A stretch of DNA of 45,878 nt, taken from Sulfuricurvum sp. PD_MW2 (GTDB lineage Bacteria; Campylobacterota; Campylobacteria; Campylobacterales; Sulfurimonadaceae). Below, one piece after another: positions 28,774 to 37,986 of this stretch. A program made the position numbers and the translations under genes. The notes under the pieces were generated by a model. The model did no database searches. It saw only the letters and a list, made by a program, of their open reading frames with translations, and was not told the origin of the DNA. Each line of letters opens with the position of its first letter. The stretch's first letter is position 1. The stretch is from the NCBI RefSeq assembly GCF_002633015.1, contig NZ_NSIU01000016.1:1-45878 (forward strand). Reading direction: 5' to 3'.

Positions 28774-28790
28774 TGGGGCTATCTGCCCCA
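28774..28790. terminator. Hairpin between the small gene and the yeiH-family gene
   Basis: TGGGGC (28774-28779) and GCCCCA (28785-28790) enclose a five-base loop in the gap between two convergent genes. A further ATCTTT/AAAGAT pairing outside could lengthen it after an internal bulge. It is the likely bidirectional terminator. Confidence 0.6.
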
Positions 28791-28795
28791 AAAGA

Positions 28796-29875
28796 TCAAA
28801 ACGTTGCAACAACCCACGTCGTAATAAAGTATCCACCGATCAACAGCCATGCAAACATTGCTCCCGCAGTGTAAAGAGGTGCCAGACCAAGCCCTTTGAA
28901 CTTAGCAAAGCGAGTTCCCATCCCCAATGCCGTCATAGCCATTGTTAATAAAAAAGTGTCAATCATATTAATATCCGAGACAATAGACCCGATAAGAGCT
29001 GAAATACCTTCTCCAACATGTGCGAGACTGTATTGTTGCAATAAAGAATTCACCCCTGCCATACCGATAAAATATACCGCAAACCATGGAATCACCAACT
29101 TGACTCCGCCTCCTGAGGCTCCGCTTTTCTTTGCCGCATACGAAAGATAGATTCCCAAAACGATCAGCATCGGAGCAATCATAATGACACGTGTCATTTT
29201 GACGATGACTGCGGCATCTGCCGCCTCTTTTCCGTATGCTCCGCCAACCGCTACGACCTGAGCAACTTCATGAATCGTACCGCCGACAAAAATACCGAAC
29301 GTTCGATCATCCATCCCCGCAAAAACCCCTGCCGAGTATAAAGCTGGATACAAAAACATCGCTATGGTTCCAAAAAGCACTACCATTGACACCGCAATCG
29401 CCGCTTTGTGCTCTTCACTCTTCAAGACAGGTTCAGTCGCCAAAACTGCTGCCGCACCGCATACCGAAGCCCCCGAAGCGGTAAGCATCGATGTATCTCT
29501 ATCGAGTTTAAATATTTTTTGGCCCAAATAGGTTCCCAAAATAAAAGTAGATGAGAGCATGATCAAAGAGACCATAAAGCCTTCCATCCCTACCTCGGCA
29601 ATTTGCTGAAACGTGATACGAAATCCGTAAAATACAATTGCAAAACGGAGAATTTTTTTACCGGAGAAGGTAATCCCGCTTTCCCAAACCGAAGGGATAC
29701 GGTTGTGCATCGTATTGGCAAAAAATATCCCCAGTACAATCCCGACAACAAGGGGAGAAATTCCAAGATGTTTAACTACGGAAAGATCGGCAATCATAGT
29801 AGCGGCAGAAGCGAATATCGCGACAAAAAGGATACCGCTGAGGGTATCTTTTCGCTTTGCAGGTGAAAACGGCAT
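28796..29875 (-). CDS. YeiH-family putative sulfate/anion exporter
   Basis: The 359-residue inner-membrane protein has about ten hydrophobic helices and belongs to the YeiH/UPF0324 family (putative sulfate exporters). Family segments include GIVLGIFFANT, a GAAAVLATEPVLKS loop and the GIFVGGTIHEVAQVVAVGGA region. Transport direction and substrate are inferred from the family and not from residues here. In a sulfur-oxidising Campylobacterota host, export of sulfate or sulfite would make sense, but this is inference. ATG 29875 is chosen over a TTG five codons upstream because AGGAGA precedes it. A near-consensus promoter lies 28 bases upstream. Confidence 0.85.
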   Translation of the reverse strand: MPFSPAKRKDTLSGILFVAIFASAATMIADLSVVKHLGISPLVVGIVLGIFFANTMHNRIPSVWESGITFSGKKILRFAIVFYGFRITFQQIAEVGMEGFMVSLIMLSSTFILGTYLGQKIFKLDRDTSMLTASGASVCGAAAVLATEPVLKSEEHKAAIAVSMVVLFGTIAMFLYPALYSAGVFAGMDDRTFGIFVGGTIHEVAQVVAVGGAYGKEAADAAVIVKMTRVIMIAPMLIVLGIYLSYAAKKSGASGGGVKLVIPWFAVYFIGMAGVNSLLQQYSLAHVGEGISALIGSIVSDINMIDTFLLTMAMTALGMGTRFAKFKGLGLAPLYTAGAMFAWLLIGGYFITTWVVATF

Positions 29876-29902
29876 AAGGTCTCCTATCAAAATAAAAATG
29901 AC

Positions 29903-29930
29903 ATTATAAACCCAATCACAATAATGTCAA
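29903..29930 (-). promoter_or_regulatory. Consensus sigma70 promoter nested in an inverted repeat
   Basis: On the minus strand TTGACA (29930-29925) and TATAAT (29908-29903) are both perfect hexamers, with a 16-base spacer. They overlap an inverted repeat, TGACATTAT (29899-29907) and ATAATGTCA (29921-29929). On the minus strand that repeat is followed by TTTTTATTTT. The same bases could therefore act as a promoter for the yeiH-family gene and as a terminator for the DUF748 gene that ends at 29935. Confidence 0.7.
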
Positions 29931-29934
29931 AATA

Positions 29935-32787
29935 TTAAGGGACAACAATCTCCAATTTATTCGCTATCGCGTCACTTTTTGCATCTTTTATCATCTCAAC
30001 GGTCTTGATTTTAACCCTCTTGTCCAATCCAAATTTGATAAAATAGTTTCGTATGGCATCACCTCGCTGTTGCCCTAAAAGTTGGAGTTCAGCAGTGCTA
30101 ACCGGTTGAAGTGGTATCAACTTTTCGACGAGTGCCGCTGAAAAATGGCGGACATAAGCGGCTTCTTCCGGATACTTCTCTTTGTACTGCGATTTAAGCG
30201 CTTTGAGTTCATTTTTATCCAACGACTCTTCCGCGATAGATTCAAGTACTTCGACGCTCATCGCCTGTATCGAATCGATTTTGAGTTTTTTGTTTCGGTT
30301 CGCTCCCGCTTGTACCAATTTACGCTCTTTTAGCGCATAAAGATCAAATGTATCATCGTAGCTGCCGTATACATGTAACATCAACTTTGGTCGTTTGGTA
30401 AGCATACTCGTCACCTTATCGAGCTTTTCAATCTGCGGCGGTGTCAAGCTCACTGAACCAGGCTCAAAATCGATAGAGGAGAGCGTATCGGTCTCGATAC
30501 CCATCATCGATCCCAACAATCGAAACGGTGAAGTAACCGCTTTGGTGAAAAGGTTTCCGATCACTTGCCACACAACTTTTCCGTATTTGAAATCGGGACT
30601 ATTCACATCCCCCTCGATCGGCAGATCGATATCGATAATCCCCTCGCTGTCTTCTAGCAATGCCACCACAAGGCGCAGCGGCCATGGAGAACCCCCCTCT
30701 TTTTCCTCACCCACTTGGATCTGTTTGATGAGAACACGGTTCGCACCGTTGAGCTTGCCCTGATCGATTTTGTAGCCCAAATCCAAAAAGAGTTTACCCC
30801 CCTCGATTTTGTATCCCAAGAACTGAAGAGAATACGGCGTGTACCCTTTGAGTTCCAGATTTTCAAAAGCCACCTTCAAATCGGTGAATTTTTTTGGAGC
30901 TTTCGTATTGAGCGATCCGTCAATTTTTGCTTGTCCGTATTGATCTACTCCTCCTCGAAGTTTCACAAACGTCGTTACATCTTTTGTCGTTGAGATCCCC
31001 AATACCGACCCTTCCAAATCATGGATATAGGTTTTAAACGGCAACGGCAAAGACATATCGCTAAACGTCGCACTGCTGCCGCGGAGAAGAAGTTTTACAA
31101 TGTCCATTCCAAACGGATGAGCGGATGCTTTTGTACTGTTCGAATCCGAAGCGGCTTTTTTACTCAGTGTCGAGTAGTTCAATACTTTTTTCGCATCAAT
31201 ATGGGCATTGGTATAGAATCCGTCTATCGCCAGTTGATTGATCTTGAGCCGATTATCGGGATAGGAGTACGCAAACGGTGTCACCCCGATTTTATTCCAT
31301 CCCAAAAGTACCGAGTTATCACGTGAATCATTAATGACCCAATCATCCAATGCCACCTTTCCTTTTAGTTCAGTTTTTGAAGGGGTATACTCATAATCAC
31401 TCGAAATCGACAGATTTCCTCTTCGAAGCGATGCGTAGGTACTCGGTTCGATATACGGATCAACCAATGAGACATCCAAACCTGAGAGCTCAAATGTACC
31501 CCGAGAACTCAACGGAGAGCGGATCACATCGCTTCGGAGGTTTACTGTAGCGTTTTGATTGAGCCGTGCTCCAAAAGTGAGTGTATTAGCTACTGAAGGA
31601 TCGCTTTGAAACCCTTTTAGCGACCCATTCATTTGATCGAGATTCAATACCACTTTTTTGGAGGGAACCTCATCGATAAACCCGACTGCACTGTTGGTGA
31701 GTGCGATCTCTCCGATACCATAGTTCCACGGAGAAGAGGTTTCATTGGTCTCTTTTTTTGGAAACGCTTTTTGAGTTTTCTCGATATAGCTCAACCAATC
31801 GATGCTCCCATCATGATCACGTTTCGCCGAAATATTCAATCCATCTATTTTTAGTACTCCCGCACTAAAGCTCTTTTGCATCGGCTTGAGGGTTCCATCA
31901 CTCAAACGCAATGAACTCAGACTCATCAGATTATGCTGTTCCCCTTTGGGGATAATTCGGAGCTTTTCAATTTCAAAATGGAGATTCGAGAGTTCCGTAG
32001 CATTCACATCATTGCTGTTGAATCGATAATCAAATCCTATCCCAGCTGTTCCGTCCGCCACCTCTATCGCCATTTTCTCTTTAAAATAGCTCCACGGAGT
32101 GTAGAGTTTTCCACTATTGAATGCTACGCTTCCTCCGATACTCAATGGAGCGAGGGCATCGATTTTCCCTTTGAGATCGACAAATCCCCCCTCGTTAATC
32201 GTGGCGTAGAGTCGCATTTTTCCGTTCTCACTCGAGAGATCTCTTAGATCGATATTATCCAAATTAAATGCGATAGGTCCCACATCCAAGGCATAGGGTT
32301 TTCCGTCTGCATAATCACTGTAATCGAGCATCCCGTTTGTGAGGGCAAAATGGTTGATGATGAGCCCCATCGGCTCGGTTTTTTTATCCTCTTTGGGTTT
32401 GTCTCCCCCCAGTTCGGTGAGCCATTTAAAGTTAAAATCACCGTTTTGATCCCGCTTGATTGTTATTCTGGGATCCACCAACGAAAGGTCTTTGACAATT
32501 ACCCCTTTTTTCCAGAGATATGCCGTCGGATCCACATTGATCGTAAATTTTTCCAATGCGATAAAATCGGTGTTATGAGGTGTTTTAAAAGCTACTTTGG
32601 AAAGACTCAAATGGAAGGTAAAGGGGTTAAACGAAGCTTTTTCGACCGAAAATGCTCCCCCTTTTGTTGTTTCAAAAACTTTTCCTGGGACAATATTTTT
32701 AATGAGATACGGAACACCGAAAAATCCTGCGATTGCATACGTCGACACCGCTGCCGCCAGCGATTTAAAGATCAGCCGTTTATCCAT
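29935..32787 (-). CDS. DUF748 / AsmA-like envelope protein
   Basis: The 950-residue protein has an N-terminal membrane helix (about residues 6-30) followed by a very long beta-rich region made of repeated strands of the AsmA/DUF748 type (for example FTFHLSLSKVAFKTP and KDLSLVDPRITIKRDQNGDFNF). A C-terminal part (about 770-950) includes a segment resembling the start of an OmpA-like fold (VSLTPPQIEKLDKVTSML). AsmA-type proteins are periplasm-spanning bridges thought to shuttle phospholipids between membranes. ATG 32787 has AAGGGTG before it; a frame upstream to 32853 would run into the promoter. It is a single-gene unit divergent from nrdB. Confidence 0.85.
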   Translation of the reverse strand: MDKRLIFKSLAAAVSTYAIAGFFGVPYLIKNIVPGKVFETTKGGAFSVEKASFNPFTFHLSLSKVAFKTPHNTDFIALEKFTINVDPTAYLWKKGVIVKDLSLVDPRITIKRDQNGDFNFKWLTELGGDKPKEDKKTEPMGLIINHFALTNGMLDYSDYADGKPYALDVGPIAFNLDNIDLRDLSSENGKMRLYATINEGGFVDLKGKIDALAPLSIGGSVAFNSGKLYTPWSYFKEKMAIEVADGTAGIGFDYRFNSNDVNATELSNLHFEIEKLRIIPKGEQHNLMSLSSLRLSDGTLKPMQKSFSAGVLKIDGLNISAKRDHDGSIDWLSYIEKTQKAFPKKETNETSSPWNYGIGEIALTNSAVGFIDEVPSKKVVLNLDQMNGSLKGFQSDPSVANTLTFGARLNQNATVNLRSDVIRSPLSSRGTFELSGLDVSLVDPYIEPSTYASLRRGNLSISSDYEYTPSKTELKGKVALDDWVINDSRDNSVLLGWNKIGVTPFAYSYPDNRLKINQLAIDGFYTNAHIDAKKVLNYSTLSKKAASDSNSTKASAHPFGMDIVKLLLRGSSATFSDMSLPLPFKTYIHDLEGSVLGISTTKDVTTFVKLRGGVDQYGQAKIDGSLNTKAPKKFTDLKVAFENLELKGYTPYSLQFLGYKIEGGKLFLDLGYKIDQGKLNGANRVLIKQIQVGEEKEGGSPWPLRLVVALLEDSEGIIDIDLPIEGDVNSPDFKYGKVVWQVIGNLFTKAVTSPFRLLGSMMGIETDTLSSIDFEPGSVSLTPPQIEKLDKVTSMLTKRPKLMLHVYGSYDDTFDLYALKERKLVQAGANRNKKLKIDSIQAMSVEVLESIAEESLDKNELKALKSQYKEKYPEEAAYVRHFSAALVEKLIPLQPVSTAELQLLGQQRGDAIRNYFIKFGLDKRVKIKTVEMIKDAKSDAIANKLEIVVP

Positions 32788-32815
32788 TGCATCACCCTTT
32801 TGAAAAACTATTTTC

Positions 32816-32824
32816 ATTTTATCA
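32816..32824 (-). promoter_or_regulatory. Extended -10 promoter for the DUF748 gene
   Basis: On the minus strand TGATAAAAT gives TAAAAT at 32821-32816 with the TGn extension, about 29 bases upstream of the gene start at 32787. On the plus strand the same gap has CATAAT at 32845-32850, a weak -10 for nrdB. Confidence 0.4.
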
Positions 32825-32884
32825 TACTTAAATCTATATTTGGACATAATCATCTACTTTATCCGTAAGACAGGAATTGCCGAA

Positions 32885-33904
32885 ATGAAGCGTAAACAAA
32901 TTTACAATCCAACCTCCAACGAACATGTAAACGACCGCCAGATTTTCGGCGGAAACCCTACCGGTATTTTCGAACTCAACAACATCAAATACCAATGGGC
33001 GTACAACCTATGGGAGATGATGCTCAACAACACATGGTTCCCAAAAGAGGTCGATATGACCCGGGATGCCGTCGATTACAAATACCTCACTGAGATGGAA
33101 AAAACGGCGTACGACAAAGCCCTCAGCCAGCTTATTTTCATGGATAGCCTCCAAACGAACAATCTCATCGATAACGTCAACCCGTACGTCACTGCGCCGG
33201 AGATCAATCTGATCTTGGTACGCCAAAGCTTCGAAGAAGCGCTCCATTCTCAAAGCTACGCCGTTATGGTCGATTCCATCAGCCAAAATAGCGAAGAGAT
33301 TTACGATTTGTGGCGTAAAGATATGATGCTCAAAACCAAAAATGATTCGATTGCCGCACGTTACAATGAGCTTGCCAACGATCCATCCGAGAGTGCATTC
33401 GTCAAAGCGTGTTTTGCCAACCAGATTCTCGAGGGAATCTACTTTTACAGCGGATTCACCTACATCTATACCCTCGCCCGTTCCGGCAAAATGCTCGGAT
33501 CCGCGCAAATGATCCGTTTTATCCAACGCGATGAAGTGACTCACTTGGTACTGTTCCAAAACATCATCAATACTCTTCGCCGCGAGCGTCCAGATCTTTT
33601 CACCGAACAACTCATCGAAGAAGTTTATGACATGTTCCGCAAAGCGGTAGAACTCGAAACCGCATGGGGCAAATACATCACCCAAGGGCAGATTTTGGGT
33701 CTAACGAATGAAATCGTGGAACAATACATCCAATACCTCGCCGACCAACGTCTTAGCGCAGTAGGATTGAAACCGCTTTACAACGTATCGCATCCGATCA
33801 AATGGGTTGATGATTTCTCGAAATTCAACGACCAAAAAACCAACTTCTTCGAAGGTACCGTCACCAACTACTCCAAAGGAAGCCTCAGTTTTGACGACTT
33901 CTAA
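32885..33904 (+). CDS. nrdB: Ribonucleotide reductase class Ia small subunit
   Basis: The 339-residue beta subunit houses the di-iron/tyrosyl-radical cofactor that starts NDP reduction. Iron ligands are visible: Asp in LIFMDSLQ, Glu and His in [12 protein letters not shown], Glu in [14 protein letters not shown], and Glu and His in [10 protein letters not shown]. The radical Tyr is the last residue of HSQSY. The C-terminus [12 protein letters not shown] is the peptide that docks on NrdA. ATG 32885 has AGGA upstream and matches the family start. It leads an overlapping chain up to 36821; nrdA lies 4.4 kb away on the opposite strand. Confidence 0.96.
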   Translation: MKRKQIYNPTSNEHVNDRQIFGGNPTGIFELNNIKYQWAYNLWEMMLNNTWFPKEVDMTRDAVDYKYLTEMEKTAYDKALSQLIFMDSLQTNNLIDNVNPYVTAPEINLILVRQSFEEALHSQSYAVMVDSISQNSEEIYDLWRKDMMLKTKNDSIAARYNELANDPSESAFVKACFANQILEGIYFYSGFTYIYTLARSGKMLGSAQMIRFIQRDEVTHLVLFQNIINTLRRERPDLFTEQLIEEVYDMFRKAVELETAWGKYITQGQILGLTNEIVEQYIQYLADQRLSAVGLKPLYNVSHPIKWVDDFSKFNDQKTNFFEGTVTNYSKGSLSFDDF

Positions 33905-34625
33905 AACCCGCTCCATCGTATCGCTTTGTTTTGAGACCGATCTAGATTTCTCCAAAAATCTTGAGCGTCTCATTGCACTTATCGATCAAACCCCTGAAGA
34001 TGCCATTGTCGTTGCTCCCGAAGTGTGTTTGAGCGGTTTTGCGTACGATCGTTTTGCCGAAGCCGCCGCATTCACCCCTTTCGCACTGAAACAGCTTCAT
34101 GCGCATATCGGTGAGCGTCTGCTGATCTTTACCGCGATCACAAAAGACAATGGGCTATTCTACAACGTCGCATACGCCCTCCACCAAGACAAAATCCTCC
34201 ATACCCAATCCAAAGCGAAACTGTTTGCCCTCGGTGCGGAGCATGAACACTTTGCACCGGGCGATGAAAAGGCTATTACGCCGTTTCTCTTTGAAGGGAT
34301 CAAAATCGGTATCCTCATCTGTTTTGAACTTCGGTTTAAAACCCTTTGGCAGCAGTTGGAAGGGTGCGATATCATTGCGATCAGCGCTCAATGGGGAAAA
34401 CTGCGCAGCGAACACTTTGTCACCCTCACCAATGCACTTGCCCTCATCAACCAGTGCTACGTCATCGCGAGCGATGCGGCCAATAGCGATACGAGCGCGA
34501 TGAGCGGGATCATCACCCCCTTTGGCGGCGAAATCCGTAACAGCGGAGCAGAGGTATTAGCCTCCCATTATGAAACGCGCACGGTTGACTCCATGCGCCG
34601 ATACCTGAACGTAGGAATAGTATGA
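33891..34625 (+). CDS. Carbon-nitrogen hydrolase (nitrilase superfamily)
   Basis: The 244-residue enzyme has the nitrilase triad: Glu in [11 protein letters not shown] near residue 45, Lys in the SKAKLFALG segment near 111, and Cys in [12 protein letters not shown] near 145. It hydrolyses an amide or nitrile; relatives include omega-amidases and amide-repair enzymes, and the substrate cannot be read here. The best start is TTG 33891, overlapping nrdB by 14 bases with AAGGA upstream; the longer frame from 33807 encodes non-family residues inside nrdB. It shares four bases with pcm. Confidence 0.85.
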   Translation: MTTSKTRSIVSLCFETDLDFSKNLERLIALIDQTPEDAIVVAPEVCLSGFAYDRFAEAAAFTPFALKQLHAHIGERLLIFTAITKDNGLFYNVAYALHQDKILHTQSKAKLFALGAEHEHFAPGDEKAITPFLFEGIKIGILICFELRFKTLWQQLEGCDIIAISAQWGKLRSEHFVTLTNALALINQCYVIASDAANSDTSAMSGIITPFGGEIRNSGAEVLASHYETRTVDSMRRYLNVGIV

Positions 34626-35266
34626 GCATCGATAAAATAACGATCATCAAAACCACCCGAATGGCGGATGAAATCGCCAAAAAATTCCCCCTCAAGCCTA
34701 TTGTCAAAAACGCCATTGTCCATACGAACCGAGAAGCGTTCGTACCGCTTGCGATGCGCCACAACGCCTATCGTCTCGATGCCCTCCCGATCGGTGCACA
34801 ACAGTACATCTCCTCACCGCTCACCGTTGCCAAAATGACCCAATACCTCAGCCCTGAGGGGTGCGATAATGTCCTTGAAATCGGGTGCGGCAGCGGCTAT
34901 CAGGCGGCGGTTCTCTCCAAAATCTTCCGCCGCGTCTTTACAATCGAGCGGATCGAATCGCTCCTGCTGGAAGCAAAAGATCGTTTTCGCCATCTCCATC
35001 TGGGCAACATCCATACCCGCACCGATGATGGCCAAAACGGGTGGGAGCAATATGCACCGTTTGATCGTATCTTATTCTCCGCATCGGCGCGCACCATCCC
35101 TCAAAAACTCTTCGATCAGCTCAGAGAAGGGGGGATATTGCTCGCTCCGATGGAACGGGGACGGGAGCAGGTGATTACCCGCTTTACGAAGCAGGGGGGA
35201 AAAATCCACGAGGATGCTCTGGAATCGTGCGATTTTGTCCCTGTATTGGACGGAGTGGTGCGATGA
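34622..35266 (+). CDS. pcm: Protein-L-isoaspartate O-methyltransferase
   Basis: The 214-residue enzyme methylates L-isoaspartyl residues to repair aged proteins. The family motif around residues 50-70 ([17 protein letters not shown]) is present. SAM motif [15 protein letters not shown], is near 81-94, and the later [17 protein letters not shown] region is typical. Overlaps of four bases with the genes on both sides (ATGA each) show tight coupling. It sits in the nrdB-nitrilase-pcm-methyltransferase-RsmB chain, with a repair or maintenance flavour. Confidence 0.93.
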   Translation: MSIDKITIIKTTRMADEIAKKFPLKPIVKNAIVHTNREAFVPLAMRHNAYRLDALPIGAQQYISSPLTVAKMTQYLSPEGCDNVLEIGCGSGYQAAVLSKIFRRVFTIERIESLLLEAKDRFRHLHLGNIHTRTDDGQNGWEQYAPFDRILFSASARTIPQKLFDQLREGGILLAPMERGREQVITRFTKQGGKIHEDALESCDFVPVLDGVVR

Positions 35267-35871
35267 GCGATCAACGCGAATTTTGGAATGAACGCTTTGC
35301 CAAAGAGGGGTATTTTTACGGTACGACCCCCAATCTCTATATTGCATCGCACATCGATCGTTTAAAACCTGCCTCCTCTATCCTTTTTTTAGGAGAAGGG
35401 GAGGGGCGTAACGCCGCATACGCTGCAAAACTTGGTCATACTGTAAGTGCATTGGATGCATCCAATATCGGTCTGGAAAAAGCCCGTGCACTCGCCCACT
35501 CGTTCGGGTATGAAATCACGACGATCCATACCGATCTGGAGATGTGGGAACCGACCGAACACTACGATGCGATTCTTTGTTCATTTCTCCATTTGCCCGA
35601 ACCGCTACGCAGCGATGTCTTTGCCAAGGTAATTCGCCATTTGACCCCGAAGGGGGTATTCGCGGGTGAGTTTTTCTCGATTCATCAGCTTCCAAAAACA
35701 ACCGGAGGTCCAAAAGACACCTCGCTTCTCTACACCGCCGATGCGCTTCAAACGCTCCTATCCACCCTCCCCTGTACGATAGAAGAACTCTATGAGACCG
35801 ATACCGAACTCAACGAGGGAAGAGGGCACATCGGCATCGCTTCGGTTGTCCGTATGGCGGTACGCGTATGA
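35263..35871 (+). CDS. Class I SAM-dependent methyltransferase
   Basis: The 202-residue protein opens with [18 protein letters not shown], the pattern seen in TehB-like and related small-molecule methyltransferases. It has a SAM motif in [17 protein letters not shown] near residues 37-53 and an acidic motif II in ALDASN. The substrate is unknown; tellurite/selenite or thiol methylation is the family precedent but nothing here proves it. The ATG at 35263 overlaps pcm by four bases, and the stop overlaps the next gene by four. Confidence 0.82.
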   Translation: MSDQREFWNERFAKEGYFYGTTPNLYIASHIDRLKPASSILFLGEGEGRNAAYAAKLGHTVSALDASNIGLEKARALAHSFGYEITTIHTDLEMWEPTEHYDAILCSFLHLPEPLRSDVFAKVIRHLTPKGVFAGEFFSIHQLPKTTGGPKDTSLLYTADALQTLLSTLPCTIEELYETDTELNEGRGHIGIASVVRMAVRV

Positions 35872-36821
35872 GCAATAGTCTCCCCGAACCGTTTGTCGAG
35901 CGTTTGGAGCAGATTGTTCCACGTGAACAGTTTGATTCGATACTCCGCACGTTCGATTCCCCAAAGCAGGTCACCTTTCGGCTCAACACTCTCAAATCAA
36001 CCTCCGATGCCCTCGAAGATGCCCTCCGCATCGCCCAAATCCCTTTTGAGCGAGTTGAGTGGACCGAGGGATTGATCGAAGGGGTCTATCGTATTGCCCC
36101 CGAGGAGAAACTTCGACTCACTCAGATCGAAGCATTTTACGAAGGGCATTTTTATATCCAAAACCTCGCATCGATGTTCGCACCCGTATTACTCGCCCCG
36201 CAGCCCGAAGAGACGGTGCTTGATCTGGCCGCCGCGCCGGGGGGCAAAACTCTTATGCTCGCAGGGATGATGAAAAATACAGGGTGGCTCTCCGCCGTGG
36301 AACCCTCTAGAGAGCGTTTTTTCCGTCTGTGCGATAACCTCAAATCTCAAGGGGTGACCAACGCCCACACCTACATGACCGATGGGCGCAGTGTAGGGAA
36401 AAAATGTCCGCTGATGTTTGATCGCATCTTGCTGGATGCACCGTGTTCTTCCGAAGCACGATTCAAAACCCACGAACCCAAAAGCATGAGCTACTGGAGC
36501 GTCCACAAGGTCAAAGAGACCTCCAAACTCCAGCGCCGTTTGCTCCTCTCGGCATTTGATGCTCTCAAACCCGGAGGCAGATTGCTCTATAGCACCTGCT
36601 CATTTTCTCCTGAAGAAAACGAAAGCCCTCTCCAGCACCTCTTAGAGCGTCATGGTGAGCATTTAAAGACGCTACCCATATCTTTGCCCCTCGAGAACGT
36701 TCAAAAGCCTCTGGCACGTTGGGGAAAAGAAATCTATGACGAACGGATCCAAAACGCCGTCCGAATTTTGCCAACCGATACGATCGATGGTTTCTTTCTC
36801 TGTCTGTTGGAGAAAATTTAA
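35868..36821 (+). CDS. RsmB/RsmF-type RNA (cytosine-5) methyltransferase
   Basis: The 317-residue NOL1/NOP2/Sun enzyme adds m5C to rRNA or tRNA. The SAM motif LDLAAAPGGKTLML is near residues 115-128. The two catalytic cysteines are in LLDAPCSSEARF near 190 and in LYSTCSFSPEENE near 245. It is shorter than E. coli RsmB (no NusB-like N-terminal domain) and closer in size to the compact RsmF core. The target base is not predictable. Starts by ATGA overlap and closes the nrdB chain. A 15-base near-parS sequence lies inside it (35915-35929). Confidence 0.9.
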   Translation: MSNSLPEPFVERLEQIVPREQFDSILRTFDSPKQVTFRLNTLKSTSDALEDALRIAQIPFERVEWTEGLIEGVYRIAPEEKLRLTQIEAFYEGHFYIQNLASMFAPVLLAPQPEETVLDLAAAPGGKTLMLAGMMKNTGWLSAVEPSRERFFRLCDNLKSQGVTNAHTYMTDGRSVGKKCPLMFDRILLDAPCSSEARFKTHEPKSMSYWSVHKVKETSKLQRRLLLSAFDALKPGGRLLYSTCSFSPEENESPLQHLLERHGEHLKTLPISLPLENVQKPLARWGKEIYDERIQNAVRILPTDTIDGFFLCLLEKI

Positions 36822-36864
36822 CCACAAGTAGTTTTGATTTTCTATTTTTGCCTTAAGCTATTAT

Positions 36865-36872
36865 GGTAAAAT
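36865..36872 (+). promoter_or_regulatory. Extended -10 promoter for the Sel1 gene
   Basis: TATGGTAAAAT gives TAAAAT at 36867-36872 with the extended TGG, about 28 bases before the ATG at 36901. No -35 is visible. Confidence 0.5.
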
Positions 36873-36900
36873 ATCATTATCCTTTGTAGGGAGCATAACT

Positions 36901-37545
36901 ATGTCAAAGTGTACAGCCGTTTTAGCATTTTTGTTCATTAGCTTCTCTACCCTTTTCGCGTCCTCCGCTGAACAGCTCGCCCATGATGGCGAAGTTGCCT
37001 TTTATCACCAAAACTATATCGAAGCCCGAAAAGCACTGGTTCCTGCCGCACAGCAAGGGAACCTCCAAGCCATCTATCTCTTAGGAGTTATGAGCCTTCA
37101 CGGCTACGGTGCCCCGATGAATTACAAAGAGGCGGTACGGATTTTTAAACTCGGCGCCCAAAGAAACCATCCTAATTCTCAAGTCGCACTCGGCGTTTTG
37201 ATGATCGAAGGGATCGGGATACCCCAAGATCACAAAACCGCTTCCCGTTTATTGAAGCAGGCGGCAAAAAACGGCAATGCCGATGCACAGCTGATTCTCG
37301 GATGGCTCTACAAAAACGGAGTAGGGGTCAAAGTGAACAATACGATCGCCTATGCGCTGTGGAATTACGTAGCGGCACAGGGGAGCGACTGGGCACGGAT
37401 CAGCCGCGATGAGATGTATTACGAGCTCACCGAAGCAGAACTCTACCGCGGTCAAGAACTCTCTTCCAATCTTCCAAAACTCTGGAAAAGCGTCGCTTCC
37501 GACACCCCGCAATCCACCAAAACCACTCTCAAACGACATAGCTAA
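36901..37545 (+). CDS. Exported Sel1-repeat protein
   Basis: The 214-residue protein has a signal peptide (about 1-21) and three or four Sel1-like tandem repeats from about residue 45 to 165. Each carries the pattern of a small-residue helix followed by LGVMSLHGYGAPMNYKEAV or LGWLYKNGVGVKVNNTIAY. Sel1 proteins serve as scaffolds for periplasmic or secreted complexes. The C-terminal 50 residues lack repeats. It has its own promoter, and the phosphatase gene follows six bases later. Confidence 0.88.
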   Translation: MSKCTAVLAFLFISFSTLFASSAEQLAHDGEVAFYHQNYIEARKALVPAAQQGNLQAIYLLGVMSLHGYGAPMNYKEAVRIFKLGAQRNHPNSQVALGVLMIEGIGIPQDHKTASRLLKQAAKNGNADAQLILGWLYKNGVGVKVNNTIAYALWNYVAAQGSDWARISRDEMYYELTEAELYRGQELSSNLPKLWKSVASDTPQSTKTTLKRHS

Positions 37546-37551
37546 GTCTCA

Positions 37552-37986
37552 ATGCAATCGATACTTTTTGTCTGCCTTGGAAATATCTGCCGCTCACCGA
37601 TTGCCGAGGGGGTCGCACGCCGCCTGATAGAGCAGCGGGGTCATAATATCGTTGTCGACTCTGCGGGAACGGGCAACTGGCACGTTGGGGAAACACCGTG
37701 CGAGCACTCCGTAGCCGTCGCCCGTAATCACGATGTCGATATCTCTCAACTCCGTGCCCGTCAAGTCAAAAAAGCCGATTTCACCACTTTTGATCTCATC
37801 GTTGCATTGGATCAAAGCAATTATCGCGATCTCAAAGCGTTAGGATGTCAGAATCTGGTCAAATTGGGCGATTACGGACATGGGGGCGCCGATGTCCCTG
37901 ATCCATACTTTTTTGACGGATTTGAGGGATTTGAGAACGTTTATACGATGATTGAGAGTTGCGTGAAAGAGTTACTCAACCGCTAA
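37552..37986 (+). CDS. Low-molecular-weight protein tyrosine phosphatase
   Basis: The 144-residue protein has the P-loop CLGNICRS near residues 8-15 (the CX5R nucleophile), the following Ser-Pro-Ile-Ala-Glu segment, and the acid/base Asp in the DVPDPYF motif near 118. All catalytic residues are present. It dephosphorylates phosphotyrosine or small phosphates; the substrate is unknown. Six bases from the Sel1 gene and convergent with the unknown gene at 37976, with an 11-base overlap. An arsenate reductase function is less likely because the extra Cys arrangement is not evident. Confidence 0.88.
   Translation: MQSILFVCLGNICRSPIAEGVARRLIEQRGHNIVVDSAGTGNWHVGETPCEHSVAVARNHDVDISQLRARQVKKADFTTFDLIVALDQSNYRDLKALGCQNLVKLGDYGHGGADVPDPYFFDGFEGFENVYTMIESCVKELLNR

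Noticed and set aside
33008-33685. 225-codon open frame antisense to nrdB
   Set aside because: It is a mirror of a strongly conserved enzyme gene, with no ribosome site and no family pattern.
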